A stretch of 64,000 nucleotides of DNA from Raphanus sativus (taxonomy: Eukaryota > Streptophyta > Magnoliopsida > Brassicales > Brassicaceae). The notes beneath the pieces were generated by a model. The model ran no database searches. It was not told the DNA's origin and saw only the letters and a program-made list of their open reading frames with translations. The position numbers and the translations under genes were made by a program. Of the stretch, positions 10,227-22,879 are shown one piece after another; within the stretch, counting starts at the first letter, position 1; every line of letters starts with the position of its first letter. The DNA lies in the NCBI RefSeq assembly GCF_000801105.2, contig NC_079516.1, positions 51,505,265 to 51,569,264 on the forward strand, read 5' to 3'.

Positions 10227-12096
10227 TGAAGAGAAATTCTAGATTTTATCTAATAAAATAAAAGTTTATACAAAAGAAAAGAAATCTAAATTTACAAGGA
10301 TTTAGGACCTTGATTACAAGAGAAAATAACTCAAAATCTAGAATGTAAAGAAAGGAAAAAAAATGCTGAATATGAGGCGAATGGGAAGTGGAATGAGGTC
10401 AATAACGTCTTAGACCATAAGAACATAAAGAAAGAAAATTAAAGGAGGAGAGGAAAAAGGGGAGTAAACAAAATGGCTATGTTTAACAAATGGTAGTTAA
10501 ATAAATAGTAGAAGGCAATAATATATGGGAGACATATAGATAGAGAGAGGGAATGAGATACATTGATGTAGGAAAGAACACAATGAATTCGATGTGATCA
10601 AGGTGTTTTATTATCTCTGAGTAAAGGTCACATGGGGGAGGGGGGAGAAGATTGAGATCAGACAGCTATGAAACAGCTGTCTTGAGAAAAGAGGCTAAGG
10701 TCTCAATAGTATTACTGGAAAGTGCAAAGTCTCCTCCATTGATTAAAAATCTATGTAAGAGATTTTGGAGAGGAATGCAAGCACGTGTCCTTGTGTCCAA
10801 TTTTCCTTTTTTTTGTAAGTTTGCTTAAAATAGTTTTCTCATTATCTTAATGGACCTTCACAATTTCTCATGCTATCCTCCGATATTACCCGGTCGGATT
10901 GTGCTATGGTCCATGTTACTCTCAATCCCAAGTAAAGGTCGGAAAAGTTTTAAGAATTCGAAACTCTTCTAAAAATGTTTTAATACGCTTGTATGCAAAC
11001 TATAGTTTGTGACACACACACACATATATATATATGTTCGTAAACCATACAATTGCACAAATATAATTCACTAGAATCAACATGGCTTATTCATCACACG
11101 TTATATATATGGATATCACATTAGTTCTATATCATCAATCAAACTCTCTTAATTATTTTCTTATCAAAGAAATCAATGATATAATGAAAAGAGAAACGAT
11201 GCCAATAGGAAGAGAATAAAGTAGCGTTAAGAGTAGGGAATGAGCTGTGAAATCAAAGAAAAGGAGCAGGGATGAGAATAATGTTTGATACTTTGATGTG
11301 TGACTCCATGTGATTTATTTTGTGTACTCTTTTTCTCTATCTTTGCTTTGTCCCCTGACCACTCACACATGTAGGACACTTAAGCCACCATTTCCTTTTC
11401 AAGCTTTCGTATTCTTTTCAATCATATAGTTTCAGGATTAGTATGTACTGTACGTGTTTAATTTTCAGATGGTATTCTAGGTTGGAATAGCTACTGGAAC
11501 ATATTGAGTACTCTTACTCTAAATATGTGTCGGACAATACTAATGAATTTTTTTTAATAGAAGATAGCAAGAGAATCCATTAAAAATGGTGACATGACTA
11601 TTTGATTTCATAGAGTATCCTCTGTTAACGACGACTTGAATTCATAAACAAACTTTTAGCATCACTATGATTACAAGGCTACTCTGTATCACAATACATG
11701 TGTATAGATGTGTTGTGTATATGTAACATGTTCTGCCCTCTGTACACGTCTCATGTCTATGATGATCCTAGTAGTGTCATATGAGATTACAAGGCTACTC
11801 TGTCTCATCCGTCAGTTTCAGGTACACCATATTCGTGATGTCTTTTTTGTGTAAATATAATCGCGAACACATACGGTATTGTTAACTAATGTTAACTCTA
11901 ATGAATCAATTGATTAAAATTTGAGAAAACGTTAATCATGCAAAAACCTTCCGTATTTCGTACATTGTTTTACGTGTGTACAATAACATACGCGATCACG
12001 CAACATGTTTTCGTTCGCTCCAATTCTCATTTTAAACATATATTTTCTTCTCCAAACAACACATGAAAGCAGTGCTTAAAAGTTCCCTAGAGTTAG
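10227..12096. other. Intergenic, bZIP34 promoter side
   Basis: No gene is visible in this 1.9 kb. A 19-bp direct repeat (GATTACAAGGCTACTCTGT) occurs near 11669 and 11784. Confidence 0.6.
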
Positions 12097-13109
12097 TTAG
12101 CCTGATCTATTGGGATGCAGACTCTTCAGCAGATAACGTCTCCTCTTAGAAGACCGAGCACGACGCCTAAGCATCCACAAGATCACCAAGAAACCGATCA
12201 AAACCATCTGAACTGCGAAGACAAGCTTCATACCTGCACGATAAACAAAACATTTTGGGTTTTGTTTGGTTATCAAAACATAAACAAACTAGCTTTATGC
12301 AAAAAAGGAGTTTGCAGAGATACCTTGGAGATTCTTGACAATGTCTTGAAGATTCGCAATGGTTAACGATCTATTTGGATCGGTTGTTGCAGAACCGAGT
12401 TGCCTGTCGATAGATTTACGGTAGGTTCTAGGTTTGTAGACGTAGTTAACGTTACCGCCCATTATACACGTGTTGGGACAAGTAATACTACTCTCGTACT
12501 CGTCACTTCCATCGCAACAATCTGAGAAAGAGTCATTCATTCAACTAAGAGAGCTAATTAAAGGAGAATCATTTAGTATAAAAGATTCAGAAGATGTTTA
12601 CTGACTGACCACAGATTCGATCGTTCACACGAGAAGAGTAAACAAACTCTGGAGAACTTCCTGTATTCCGACAGTAGAATTTGCCGTTCGGACAAGCCGA
12701 AGTTCCTAAAGTACAAAACATGACGTCATCTATGGATCTACAGAATATGTTCTGGGCAGCAATAAAGTTGCTAGCTTTGGTAAAATTAGGATGAAGGGAA
12801 GTGGATGATTACCAGGCTCATCGGTACCGTCGAGACAGTCGCAGAAGTTGTCGTTGAGACGGTCTCTAGGGAATGATTTGGAGCCATCTTTGCATCTGAT
12901 TATATCTGACTCGAAGTATTTCTCATCTAGAAGAACATTAAAAGAATTAGAGATCCAAAAAAAAAAAAAAGTTTCTTACTTTTGTGAATCGAAGAAATTG
13001 AACCTAATGGATGAACTCCGACGAGGGGAGTGGTTGAGCAATTGACGGAGACGACGGCGAATAAAAAAGACGACACGCATTGCAGCAGCTTAATATTGTT
13101 TCTCGACAT
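12097..13109 (-). CDS. Short PRKCSH / glucosidase II beta-like membrane protein
   Basis: Five exons: 13004-13109, 12813-12926, 12610-12705, 12324-12521 and 12097-12233, giving 216 residues. A hydrophobic signal-like N-terminus (about 1-24) is followed by GVHPLDEKYF and two Cys/Asp-rich LDL-A-like modules ([21 protein letters not shown]), the N-terminal signature of glucosidase II beta. The protein lacks the acidic middle and the mannose-receptor domain of the full beta subunit. It ends instead with a membrane segment ([17 protein letters not shown]) and a basic tail. It matches the family of At2g42390. An ER location is likely, but a role in glycan trimming is not shown. Confidence 0.85.
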
Positions 13110-13533
13110 GTTTGCTGTTTTCCATTTCCCAGTTTCGGCTTATGTTCATCACTAGAAACATACGTTGACTCGCGCAAATAACTAAAACGCTGTCGTTTTG
13201 GTCAAGAGACTGTTGATAAGTGGTCTTTCGGCTACAAATTTAAGTTGGGCTACACTGCCCATTAGTGATTAGTACTTTTATTTCTTGGTTCCGAGAAATT
13301 CACTGTTTGCGTGAAACGACATCGTATAGTTAAAGAACACGAGAACTTTTTGGATATTGAAACATGATACAAGAGAATTCCACAAGAATTTTTCTTCACG
13401 AAACCCAAAGCGGCTTTAGGGAAGCTAAAAACATTTACAACTCATCACAGGTTCTCAGAAAAAAAAAAGAGGTTATAACTATAATGATCCTTATCTATCT
13501 CTGATCGGATAGTACTCAGATACTGAAACACCA

Positions 13534-15389
13534 TCACGGCTCATTGTTTGGCCCATACGTTGAAGCTGCTGTTGCAGGAACTGTAGTCTCTTGAGTTAGA
13601 TTGCCAGTTGCTGCTTTAACTCCTTTGGCAGCCTTTGCACGACTTTTTGTTGGAGGCGACGGTTTGTCTGAAGCCACCTCAGGTGTCAACTGTCCCATCT
13701 TCTCCATCTTCTTCTGCAGATCAGCCAGAGGGTCTTTTGCGACTCTTCCCTTAGGACTCTTCTTTCCGTTTGTCAACTTGAGCTCTAGTCGGTACAAGGC
13801 GCAGGCATCGGACTCATTGATCTGGTACTCAAAGAGATGCCACTCGAAGGGACCAGGAGGCTGTGGATCCATGTAGTAAGATCTTTTCTGGCCTTCTTGC
13901 TCTTTCATCAGCTGTTTCCTTGATTCATGCCAGCCTCGTCCGTTGTAATCTGTAAGTGATCTTTGCTTTCGGTTTCCGCTGTCATATGCTCTTCTGGGTT
14001 TGTCGAAGAAGAGCCATTCTCTGATTGTTTCTCCCTCAACCAGCTCAAGATGAAATAGCTCTGCAAGTAAACAAAACGGAGGTCAGGTGAATAAAGAAGT
14101 AAAAAGAAAATTGGTTTCTCTTTTCAGAGAGACAATGAAAAGACGAGCACTCTCACCTGCTGCGTTCCATGGGCATTTTGTGTTAACAGCTCCTTCACAC
14201 ACCGGGATGCCAACATTCTTACCCAGAGTCTTTGCACGAAGAGCATCAATCAAGAGATTGTCTTTCAGACTAATCCCCCCAGGTCTTAAAACAGGTGCTG
14301 TGCCAGGGGAATCTTCATTCAGAGCTAGATTCCCATGGTAGTCACTGCAGTAGTCCATGTACCAGTCAGATCCATGAGCAGGCCTTGTGCAATCCCATAG
14401 TGCACACTTTGGTCCCAGAAAGGCAGAAGGAGGCACACGGACACTTGATGGAGTAGTGAATTCAGACTCGTCGGAAACATCAAGCTTAACGGAAGAAGGG
14501 GTGTTGTTGAATTCCTGGCGCACTTCTGAGAGATGGTAATCGAGCTGAGAAGTTATATCCAAGTGGCTGAGTTTTTGGGCATGGAAATCAGGAGCGGTGT
14601 TTATGCTTGGATCAAACTCTTGAAATGCACAGTGGAGTTGCTGGCCATGTGTTTCCGAGTTATTAACATCATCCTGAGACAGAAAAGATGAACTGTCAGA
14701 AACAACAAAGGTAAAAACAAGAGTGAAAAAGATCAAACGGAGTATAGAATCAATGAGACATATGGTTAAGCAGAGAGACTTATCATAATCACTATTAAAC
14801 TGAACTACAAACTTGTGCTACCCAAAAAAAAACGCTGTAACTAGGCTAAAACAATAGCTAAGCTCACCTCAAAACCACTCAAGAAATTCACATCGAAAGA
14901 GCTTTGATCGAATGGCTCAGCTGTCCACTCCAAGTGTCCTGGAGAACACAAGCTCTGATCGAAAGCGTCAGGCTTTGGTGGTGCAGCGTGTTCCTTGAGC
15001 GTACTAGTAGCATCATCCTCTTCATCATTAAGCTTCAGCAGACGAGCAATCTCCTCAGAAAACTGACTAATACTTCCACCCTGTCATAATACATTATCAA
15101 ACCAATCCATCAATTAAAAAGAGCACAGAACCAAACAAACAAAGTTACAATCTTTTTTTTTGTGTAAGTAACGAACCAGAAGAGAAGATTCAGGAGACGG
15201 AGCGCTGAGTTCAGCCTGCCACTCACGGAGATTCTGAGAGATTTGCGCTTCGAGAAGGGCGTGATCGTTAAGCCTCCCTTCTCTCCTGGCGGCTTGGAGA
15301 TGGGAGAACCTCTCCTGGAGTTGCATTAGCTTCTCCATTAGATTCTGATGCGATGATGATACGCATGTCATCTTCGGATAGTTTGACAT
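13534..15389 (-). CDS. VOZ2: VOZ transcription factor (VOZ2-like)
   Basis: Four coding exons: 15177-15389, 14868-15080, 14157-14673 and 13534-14060, giving 489 residues. The start [13 protein letters not shown] follows an upstream splice acceptor, so a 5' UTR intron is likely. The one-zip type zinc motif reads C232-x4-C237-x13-C251-x3-H255. The basic, NAC-like DNA-binding region follows ([20 protein letters not shown] and beyond). The C-terminus is Ala/Thr/Lys-rich. VOZ proteins bind phytochrome B and promote flowering. They also act in stress responses. The order bZIP34, PRKCSH-like, VOZ2 matches Arabidopsis chromosome 2. VOZ2 rather than VOZ1 is called from that order. Confidence 0.93.
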
Positions 15390-15699
15390 CTCACTCTCCT
15401 GATCCAAAAGCCTCTGTTCAAACACAAACAAAAACCTAATCTCAATTCCAAAAAAAATTCAAATTCGATTTCTACACCAAAACATCAATCTCAAACCCTA
15501 ATTTAGAATTCAAATCGGATAGAAACCCTAACACGAACGAACTGATAATGAATTCAATACAAAGATAGACTCACAGTTTTCAATTGATATAGCTCCGATG
15601 CAGAAGAAGAAGAAGAAGAATTAATTAATTATTATTTATACAGCGAAGAAGAAGAGGAAGGAAGGAGACATCACGGCATGGGTCGACGACTTATTTTTC

Positions 15700-16297
15700 T
15701 TTCACTGTTTTTTGGTTTGACTCTGAAACTTTCCTACGAGTAAAAACCCGACGATTGGTTTATATATCAGGCCCATTACGACCGACTATATATCATAATT
15801 TCAAAAGGTTTTATTTTTGTTAACCTCAGGCCCATTACTATTAATTAACTAACATAATACTGAGAATTCAAGCTGCAAACATCAAACGTCATTGTCCATG
15901 TCCTTAATGCATTCACAAGCCTTGTTTACTTCCTTTAATGATATACAGTTTTTACTTATAGTTTTGCTTTCTTTTGGCCCTCTCTCTACCACTTCAATTT
16001 ATGATGCCGTGAACATACCCATCTCTCAGTACCAGAAGAGGAAATGTGTGCGCTGTTGATGCATTTAACATATATCTCGGTACATATCTTGATACTTGTA
16101 TGTGTATAGAGAATTATGTGGAGCCAGGTTGGAACATGATCATGAAAATGAAGTGGCAAGTGATCTCCTGCAAGATATTGACACATAATATTAACGCAAC
16201 ACAGAGTCCCCATACCATAACATTGGTCTCAAGTAACTTCCAATTATAGTAATAAGCAGACATGTTGTAGGCATGAGCATCATGAGCCTCCATTCAA

Positions 16298-16374
<77 letters not shown>

Positions 16375-16812
16375 CTTAATCATGAAACTACCTCTTTGTC
16401 TTTTTCTTTTTTTTTTCTTTTTTTTACTCATCGAATCTAATCGAGCATAGCCTAGCATTATTCTCCAATATATATCTGACCAAACATGTGGTGTTCAAGA
16501 AAAAAAATCTGACCAAACATGTAACAGACTAAAACCCTAATAAATGATCTTCCGTACACCGAAAGACACCCTCGAGTAAGAATAAAACCACCTTCTCGTT
16601 TCTTTCCCTTGACTTCATATAACACAGTTACTCCTCCACAGCTCTTCTTCCTTAGATCCACAGCAAACTCATAAATCTCTATCTACCTACGGGTTTCTTC
16701 TTACTCCGTGCACTCGCATTCTTTCTTACTTCTGAATAAATCTATATTCTCCTTATGTAATATATTTTGTTTATATCGCGAAGGGGATCATCATCAGCAT
16801 CTATCATTATAT
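15700..16812. other. Intergenic / ZFP11 promoter
   Basis: Spacer between the divergent VOZ2 and ZFP11 genes. It contains the long CT repeat listed next. No gene is seen. Confidence 0.6.
16301..16370 (+). repeat. (CT)35 microsatellite
   Basis: Seventy bases of uninterrupted CT, about 440 bp upstream of the ZFP11 start. Such GA/CT tracts can bind plant BPC (GAGA) proteins; a role here is unproven. Confidence 0.95.
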
Positions 16813-17394
16813 ATGAATCACTACAAGAACTACGAAGCAGGGCTGATTCCATGGCCTCCCAAAAACTACACTTGCAGCTTCTGCAGGAGAGAGTTCAGAT
16901 CTGCTCAAGCACTTGGAGGTCACATGAATGTTCACAGAAGAGACAGAGCAAAACTCAGACAGATACCTTCTTGGCTCTTTGAACCTCACCATCACACACC
17001 TGTTCGCAACCCTAACCCAAGTCTTAACTCTTCTTCTTCTTCTTCTTCTTCTTCTTCTTCTTCTTCTTCTTCTTCAATAACGCTAGCTCATCATGAGCCT
17101 TCCCTAATCAACCAGATCTCCAAAACGACTCCTTTTTCTCCTACCCGGTTCGATGTTTTGGATTATACTACTAGCTATGGAGGTTTGATGGTGGAAAAAG
17201 AGAAGAACAACAGCAATGTATGTAGCAGAGATCGCAGGAATCGTGCCATTGATTCAAGTCGTGCTGCAAAATGTGAGATAAGTCGTGGAGATCTGATGAA
17301 CAAGAAAGATGGAGTCATGGGGTTGGAGCTTGGGATGAGTTTGAGGAATCCAAAACAGGTTCTTGATTTGGAGCTTCGACTTGGGTGCCTTTAA
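16813..17394 (+). CDS. ZFP11: C2H2 zinc finger repressor (ZFP11, SUPERMAN-like)
   Basis: Intronless, 193 residues from ATG 16813. The frame is open to an upstream ATG at 16708, but [11 protein letters not shown] followed by [11 protein letters not shown] is the family start. There is a single C2H2 finger with C21, C24, H37 and H41, and the plant QALGGH helix at 32-37. A run of 16 serines is encoded by a TCT repeat (17029-17076), absent or shorter in many relatives. The C-terminus ends with an EAR repression motif (LDLELRL). It is probably a nuclear transcriptional repressor of the SUPERMAN type that acts in organ growth. Confidence 0.9.
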   Translation: MNHYKNYEAGLIPWPPKNYTCSFCRREFRSAQALGGHMNVHRRDRAKLRQIPSWLFEPHHHTPVRNPNPSLNSSSSSSSSSSSSSSSSITLAHHEPSLINQISKTTPFSPTRFDVLDYTTSYGGLMVEKEKNNSNVCSRDRRNRAIDSSRAAKCEISRGDLMNKKDGVMGLELGMSLRNPKQVLDLELRLGCL

Positions 17395-19209
17395 ATAACT
17401 TAAATTAATTATTTAACTACAAGATTATGTGTAAGATTGTATGTATAGCTGAGCAGTGAGCAAGAGATTGTGATTGCATTTAGGCAAGAATCTATTTTTC
17501 GTATTTCTCTATGTGCTTTTGCCAAAGTGTTTACCTCACTTGATGAGAGAGTCGATTGATCAAAAATGAATTTGTAGTTTTCTTAGTTTCCACTCAGTAG
17601 GAAATTGTATTGATAAAAAAGACCAAGATTTGCCTTTTTTACTTTATACGTGGTGTTTAACTCTATTTCAAGCCTCCCTACGTATAAATTGTAAAAATGA
17701 AACTGTATTAGTATAAATATAGTCAATATATAATGGTCCATAAATACGTAGTAGAATTACGTGGAGTATGAACTAGAAAATATTAGAGAAAGTGGGTTGC
17801 ATGTGTATGCGAGTATTAAGAAAGGAAAAAGTGATAAAGGTTGCATTACTATAGAGATGGGTTGATGAGACACAGACGCATGCGAAAAAGTGGTACTAGG
17901 AAACATATAGAGATGATCAATTGACTCAGGAATAGTTAATGTTTTCATCTTTCACACTCACCATCACATATAGTGCTTAGTTTTGTATATAGTTGTATAT
18001 ATGTACCGATTCTCATGCATGTCATCAATTCACTTCATGATGTGTGTGTGTGTGTGTTATTAAATGATATAAGAGAGAACATTTAAAAAAAACGTCTCTA
18101 TATTGTTCCAATACAAACACTTTGTAGCTCAGAAATAAATGGGAGTACATGAGGATTGAGGAGTTTTAAATGAGTTTCACGAATTCGCATGCCATGTACA
18201 ATGTATTATCAGTAAATATGAAGTGTATTCTTTTTTATGCATGGCTTGTGATTCATACATCAGTGCTTTTTGGCCATGAGGCCCATGCCATACAACTCCA
18301 TGTCAACTATATGTATGTATGTCCATGCATATATTAATTATGAATGTACATAGTACATGCAGATCAAGAGCCAAGAATGTAGGAGACAAGATTATTAAAA
18401 TTACAAAACAGGTGATGTGAAAAGGAAACAAATTAATGGAATGTTTGGTCATTACATTTGTGATGTTTGTGGTTTCCATAAACAAATTTAATCTGACATT
18501 TTCAATCTTTCCCAACAATTTTCCAATCCATCATTACCCTTCCGTTTTTAGAATCTATAACTTTCCTCTCTAATCTTTACCTTCCCGATCAATTCTTCCC
18601 TTGTCTGTGAATAATAGTTACAATGAGTTTATTTGTGTTGGAGTGATGTGAAAGGTGATAGTTGATTGGAACAAAAAAAGGAATGGTGATAGTTTACCAT
18701 GATGTACCCAATATATTTATTTTTCTTACATTTTAGCCCCAAATTTCTTATATATTTCCAGTATTCGATTTTATTGTCAATTCTAACTATAACATCTTTT
18801 ATTTGGTTGTTATTTCTAGTTATAGGGAGGAACTGATTTGAGCAAACTCAGAGATTATTTGGCTAAAACTGTTTAAACTTATAGGATTTGTTAACTGTCC
18901 AAATCACATTGTCATCACAAAATCACATGCTTCGAATTATATATCTTCTCAGTTCTCACCCGTTCTTTCCAACCCAAGAATCTCTTTTGTTTTGTCTGAG
19001 GTGATTGATCTCTCGAACAGTGTGATATACATAAATATACAATAATTGTAATATTCTGGTTTTTCCCAACATATATTTTACTGAAACTAGATGTGAGAAA
19101 CTTTGTAAACTTCGACCAAATTAAGCAAAAAAAAAGTAAAGAAAATAAGTTGTACTGATTAGAATGAAGAGTAAATACCTAAGCTTGGGAATACTTTGTT
19201 AAACACAAG
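17395..19209. other. Intergenic, no gene seen
   Basis: AT-rich; a short GT run lies near 18041. Only spurious short frames are found. Confidence 0.6.
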
Positions 19210-19280
19210 GCACCAGTGGTCTAGTGGTAGAATAGTACCCTGCCACGGTACAGACCCGGGTTCGATTCCCGGCTGGTGCA
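19210..19280 (+). tRNA. tRNA-Gly (GCC)
   Basis: A 71-base cloverleaf. The acceptor arms GCACCAG and CTGGTGC pair. The anticodon loop CTGCCAC holds GCC. The T arm GGGTTCGATTCCC matches the B box. It is intronless. A short T run follows at 19281-19286 and can act as the Pol III terminator. Confidence 0.95.
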
Positions 19281-20333
19281 TTTTTTGAAGTTCGCCTTTA
19301 AAAATGAAAAGATTATAATAACATAATAACGAATGGTGTTTATAATTTTCGGTTTTTGATTAATTGGAGAACTGGCTAATGACAAAATTAATAACTACAA
19401 TCATATCCACGTCATTAAGAGCACGAGCGTTAAGTGAAAGTCACATGCACACGCTATCCTAGTTGGCATCAGATCAGACGATCTCTCTCTCGTGTACATA
19501 ATCCGTATGTACGTTATATTAATTCTTTTGGCTACATAGATCACTATTGAATTTCTGGTAACTCCTCAGGTGATTTGAATCCTAGCTAGTAGCTAGCCTG
19601 TGCCAGCTAAACACACTCTATGTAAACAAATATTCCTAAGCCACCTAAGCAAATCATGCGCAATCAATCAAATTTTAAGAGTTTTTGTGTGTTTCTTTTG
19701 TCATAAAGGGAGTTTTTATAGCTTTTAATTACGTTATTAACAATTATACTGCAAAATGGCCTCCAAATACATTCATGGCATTAGCATTTGTCGGTACACC
19801 TTTACCGGCAATGCCGGTTTACCCGTTATCCTCACGTCACGACAAACAGCAGCAGTTCCAATGTCCGGCGTTCGGCGGAAAAACTTATTATACATGTTTT
19901 CTTTTCAGTTGATAGAATAATTAATTAATTATTAATACAATAATTAATTAATTGAGTTTGCTTTGATGTAACTCCGAAAATCAAACGCATCCGTGTATAA
20001 AATAATACGAGAAAGGTGATAGAAGACATAAGACTACCTCATTGCTAAGAATTTGGATATTTTCTGTAGAAATTTACGAATGAAAATTAAAGAGAACTTA
20101 GACTAATTAAATAAACATCCAATAATTGATAGATTTTAATAAAAATATAAGTCTCATGTTGCAATCTCCATTGTTGATCGTCTCCTTTTAATCCAACATG
20201 TGAGCCTCCATTGTCTACCGTTCACACCCTTTGGCTATCTCGAAAAGTTTTGGACATTAATTGCATTCTTTCTGTTATAAAAATGAAATTTTGTGCAAGC
20301 AAGTTGATTTTTGATGATACGCAAGGAATTCGT

Positions 20334-20423
20334 CTTATACATTTGTATAATATACCTATGTTAGTTCATGATCGATGTATCTTATACATTTGTATATATA
20401 CCTATGTTAGCTCATGATCGATC
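20334..20423 (+). repeat. Two-unit tandem repeat, about 47 bp
   Basis: CTTATACATTTGTATA followed by CCTATGTTAG and TCATGATCGAT occurs twice, head to tail. Confidence 0.8.
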
Positions 20424-20747
20424 TACCGAATACATTTAGTATCTTCATAATGTGGGCTCCCTCAAATATCAAATTTAAGATTTTTACGTATTAATGTTTG
20501 AGATCAAAATATAAATTCAAATTTTAAATCTTCATTATTATTTGGGTTTGAAAATTTCAAACCAATATTGTTTGAGACACCGAATTATAAAAAGTGTAAT
20601 ATCATCACATGATTTTTTTCTAAACGAAATAAGTAAAGATGATGCATAAACCAAAAAAGGACAAATTAAAATTGTATCATAATATATGTGATTGTAAATG
20701 ATCATCGAGATAACCTATAAAATAACTCGGCCCAAGAAAAAATACCT

Positions 20748-21595
20748 TTTTTTTTACCATCTAATTATATTATTAATACAGGCTAAAAAGTCCAAACATA
20801 CTACAGAGCCCATGTTAATGGGGACCAAACAAACAAACATAATTATATCTAGCTTAAAAGGCCCACAACATGGTCCGAACCTTCAAAGGAACCCAACACT
20901 AGCCCATTCACATCATCCTATCGACACCATCCTAACAATGACGACGCCCCACGCGTAGACGCGTCTTGAAACACGCGTCATCCAAATCTCATCAAAGGCC
21001 ACGCGTTTCGTCCTCACCAAACGAGGCACACGCGTCACCAAATCGCCGCCACATCTTCACCGCCCAGAATTTCCACCGGAGAGCTATCCACCGCTACACC
21101 GGACACACGATCACCACCGAAACATGCTTTCCGACCCATGTAACGCCACAACTTCGCCTGGACTCGATTCAACGGAGAGCTTCATCAGGCCTGTCCCGAG
21201 ATCTTTTCCCAAATCACCGAAGTCATCCTCTACACCCCTTCTGCTTCCTTCCCCAGAAAGACCCCAGCGAACCATCGAGTTCTTCTCCTAAAGCAGAGCC
21301 GAAAATAAACCCCCATCAAGACAAAACGGGAGCTCCGTTAAAATTTCACCACAACCGCCGTCGAGATCGGAAGAAACCATACGACACGGAAAACAAAGCC
21401 AGACGTTCACCCTAATATAAGAGGCGCCACGCTGGAGTCAAAAAGCCAACCGACCACCGAGGAAATAGTGCGACGCCGGAAGCCGAGAGAAGATCTAACC
21501 TAAACGAGAAACGAAAAAGGAAGAAAAGAAAAGAAAATTCAAGAAGCCGAATTGGCGGTGGCTGAGTAAACCCCCCCTCCCCCCCCCCCCCCCCC
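20748..21595 (-). mobile_element. Non-LTR retroelement insertion with target duplication
   Basis: The 14-bp sequence AAGAAAAAATACCT occurs at 20734-20747 and again at 21596-21609. The 848 bp between begins (plus strand) with a run of T, i.e. poly(A) on the minus strand. It ends with a long C tract, i.e. a G-rich 5' end on the minus strand. This is the hallmark of target-primed reverse transcription. The interior is GC-rich and shows no reverse transcriptase, so it is likely a non-autonomous or internally deleted LINE. It lies 287 bp upstream of the LBD16 ATG. Confidence 0.7.
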
Positions 21596-21882
21596 AAGAA
21601 AAAATACCTATTCTCTCTCATCAAAATGTCCCTAATATAAAATCCACCCAAGACACCAAATACTTCTCATCATCATTGCATTTCTTATTCTTTTTCCCCA
21701 ACCACTATTTCCTAGTTCGCTCGTGCACATCTCCGACGATCCCAATTCTAAAATCTATCACTTCTTCCAATCTTTTCAACATCTTAAGAAACTACAAAAA
21801 CAATACAAAAGATAACAAAACAAGAGAATCCTTATTTCTTTTTCTTTGTACAAAATAACATAAACTTTTTTTTGTTTAGACG

Positions 21883-22879
21883 ATGGCAACTTCCGGCAAC
21901 GGTACAACGGCAGGGGTAGGTTCACCGTGCGGTGCGTGTAAATTCTTGAGGAGGAAGTGTGCATCGGATTGTATATTCGCACCTTACTTCTCATCGGAGC
22001 AAGGAGCAGCAAGATTCGCAGCTATTCACAAGGTGTTTGGAGCCAGCAACGTGTCTAAGCTATTGCTCAATGTCCCTATCCATGATCGATATGAAGCTGT
22101 TGTCACCATCGCCTACGAAGCTCAGGCTCGTCTTCATGATCCTGTTTATGGCTGTGTCTCTCACATTTTTGCCCTTCAACAACAGGTAAATATTCTGAGC
22201 AATCACTGGTAGTCCATTTTTCATAGTCACTGTAGATTTTATATGGCAGTTGATTGGTATGGTGTTGAGTGCATGGAGTTTAATTTCCAAGAAAATATTG
22301 AAGAACTAATATCAACAAAGTTTCCCACAGAAACATTTGTTTGAAATACTTAATAGCTTTTCATAATTAGACAGTTTATTTATAGGAAACGTTACAACAA
22401 TCAAATCTTGTTTAACAATTAGCCATTGATTTGTTTATACATAGGTTGCTTACTTGCAAGCACAAGTCATGCAAATGAAGGTACAGATCGGCGGCCATCA
22501 GACGTCAGCTGCAGGAGATCTAAGAAACAGCTCAGAAAGTACTCACCAATTCATGACTTGGCAACAATCTAGTGGCTCTCCCATCGGCAGTGCGTACGCA
22601 ATACCATATGATCATCACCATCATCCTTGCTACGGTCACGTAAACCCTAATAATCCGATCTTGCAACAAAGCTCGCCAGAAGAATCTTTAAGCAGCACGA
22701 GCAGTGACGTCACTACTACAGCTAACTTGCGAGAGACTCATCAAACCGGAGCAGGCGTATACGGTCACGGTGGGTTAGGGTTTCATGAAGGATATCCCAG
22801 CAAAAAGAGACCTGTGAGTTATTGTAATAGTGATTTAGGTGAGCTTCAGGCTTTGGCTCTTAGAATGATGAAGAATTGA
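21883..22879 (+). CDS. LBD16: LOB-domain transcription factor LBD16
   Basis: Two exons: 21883-22185 and 22445-22879, giving 245 residues, the length I recall for Arabidopsis LBD16. The LOB zinc motif is C16-x2-C19-x6-C26-x3-C30. The GAS block ([11 protein letters not shown]) and the leucine-zipper-like stretch that ends in [13 protein letters not shown] follow. The single intron falls right after QQQ, as in the family. The C-terminus [13 protein letters not shown] is characteristic. LBD16 is an auxin-induced activator, downstream of ARF7/19, that starts lateral roots. A non-LTR insertion and a C tract sit just upstream of the transcript region. Confidence 0.93.

Noticed and set aside
13601..13876. 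Plus-strand frame of 91 codons
   Set aside because: It is the antisense shadow of the last VOZ2 exon.
20966..21415. A 149-codon plus-strand frame
   Set aside because: It lies inside the non-LTR insertion, antisense to the element, with low-complexity basic composition and no recognisable domain.
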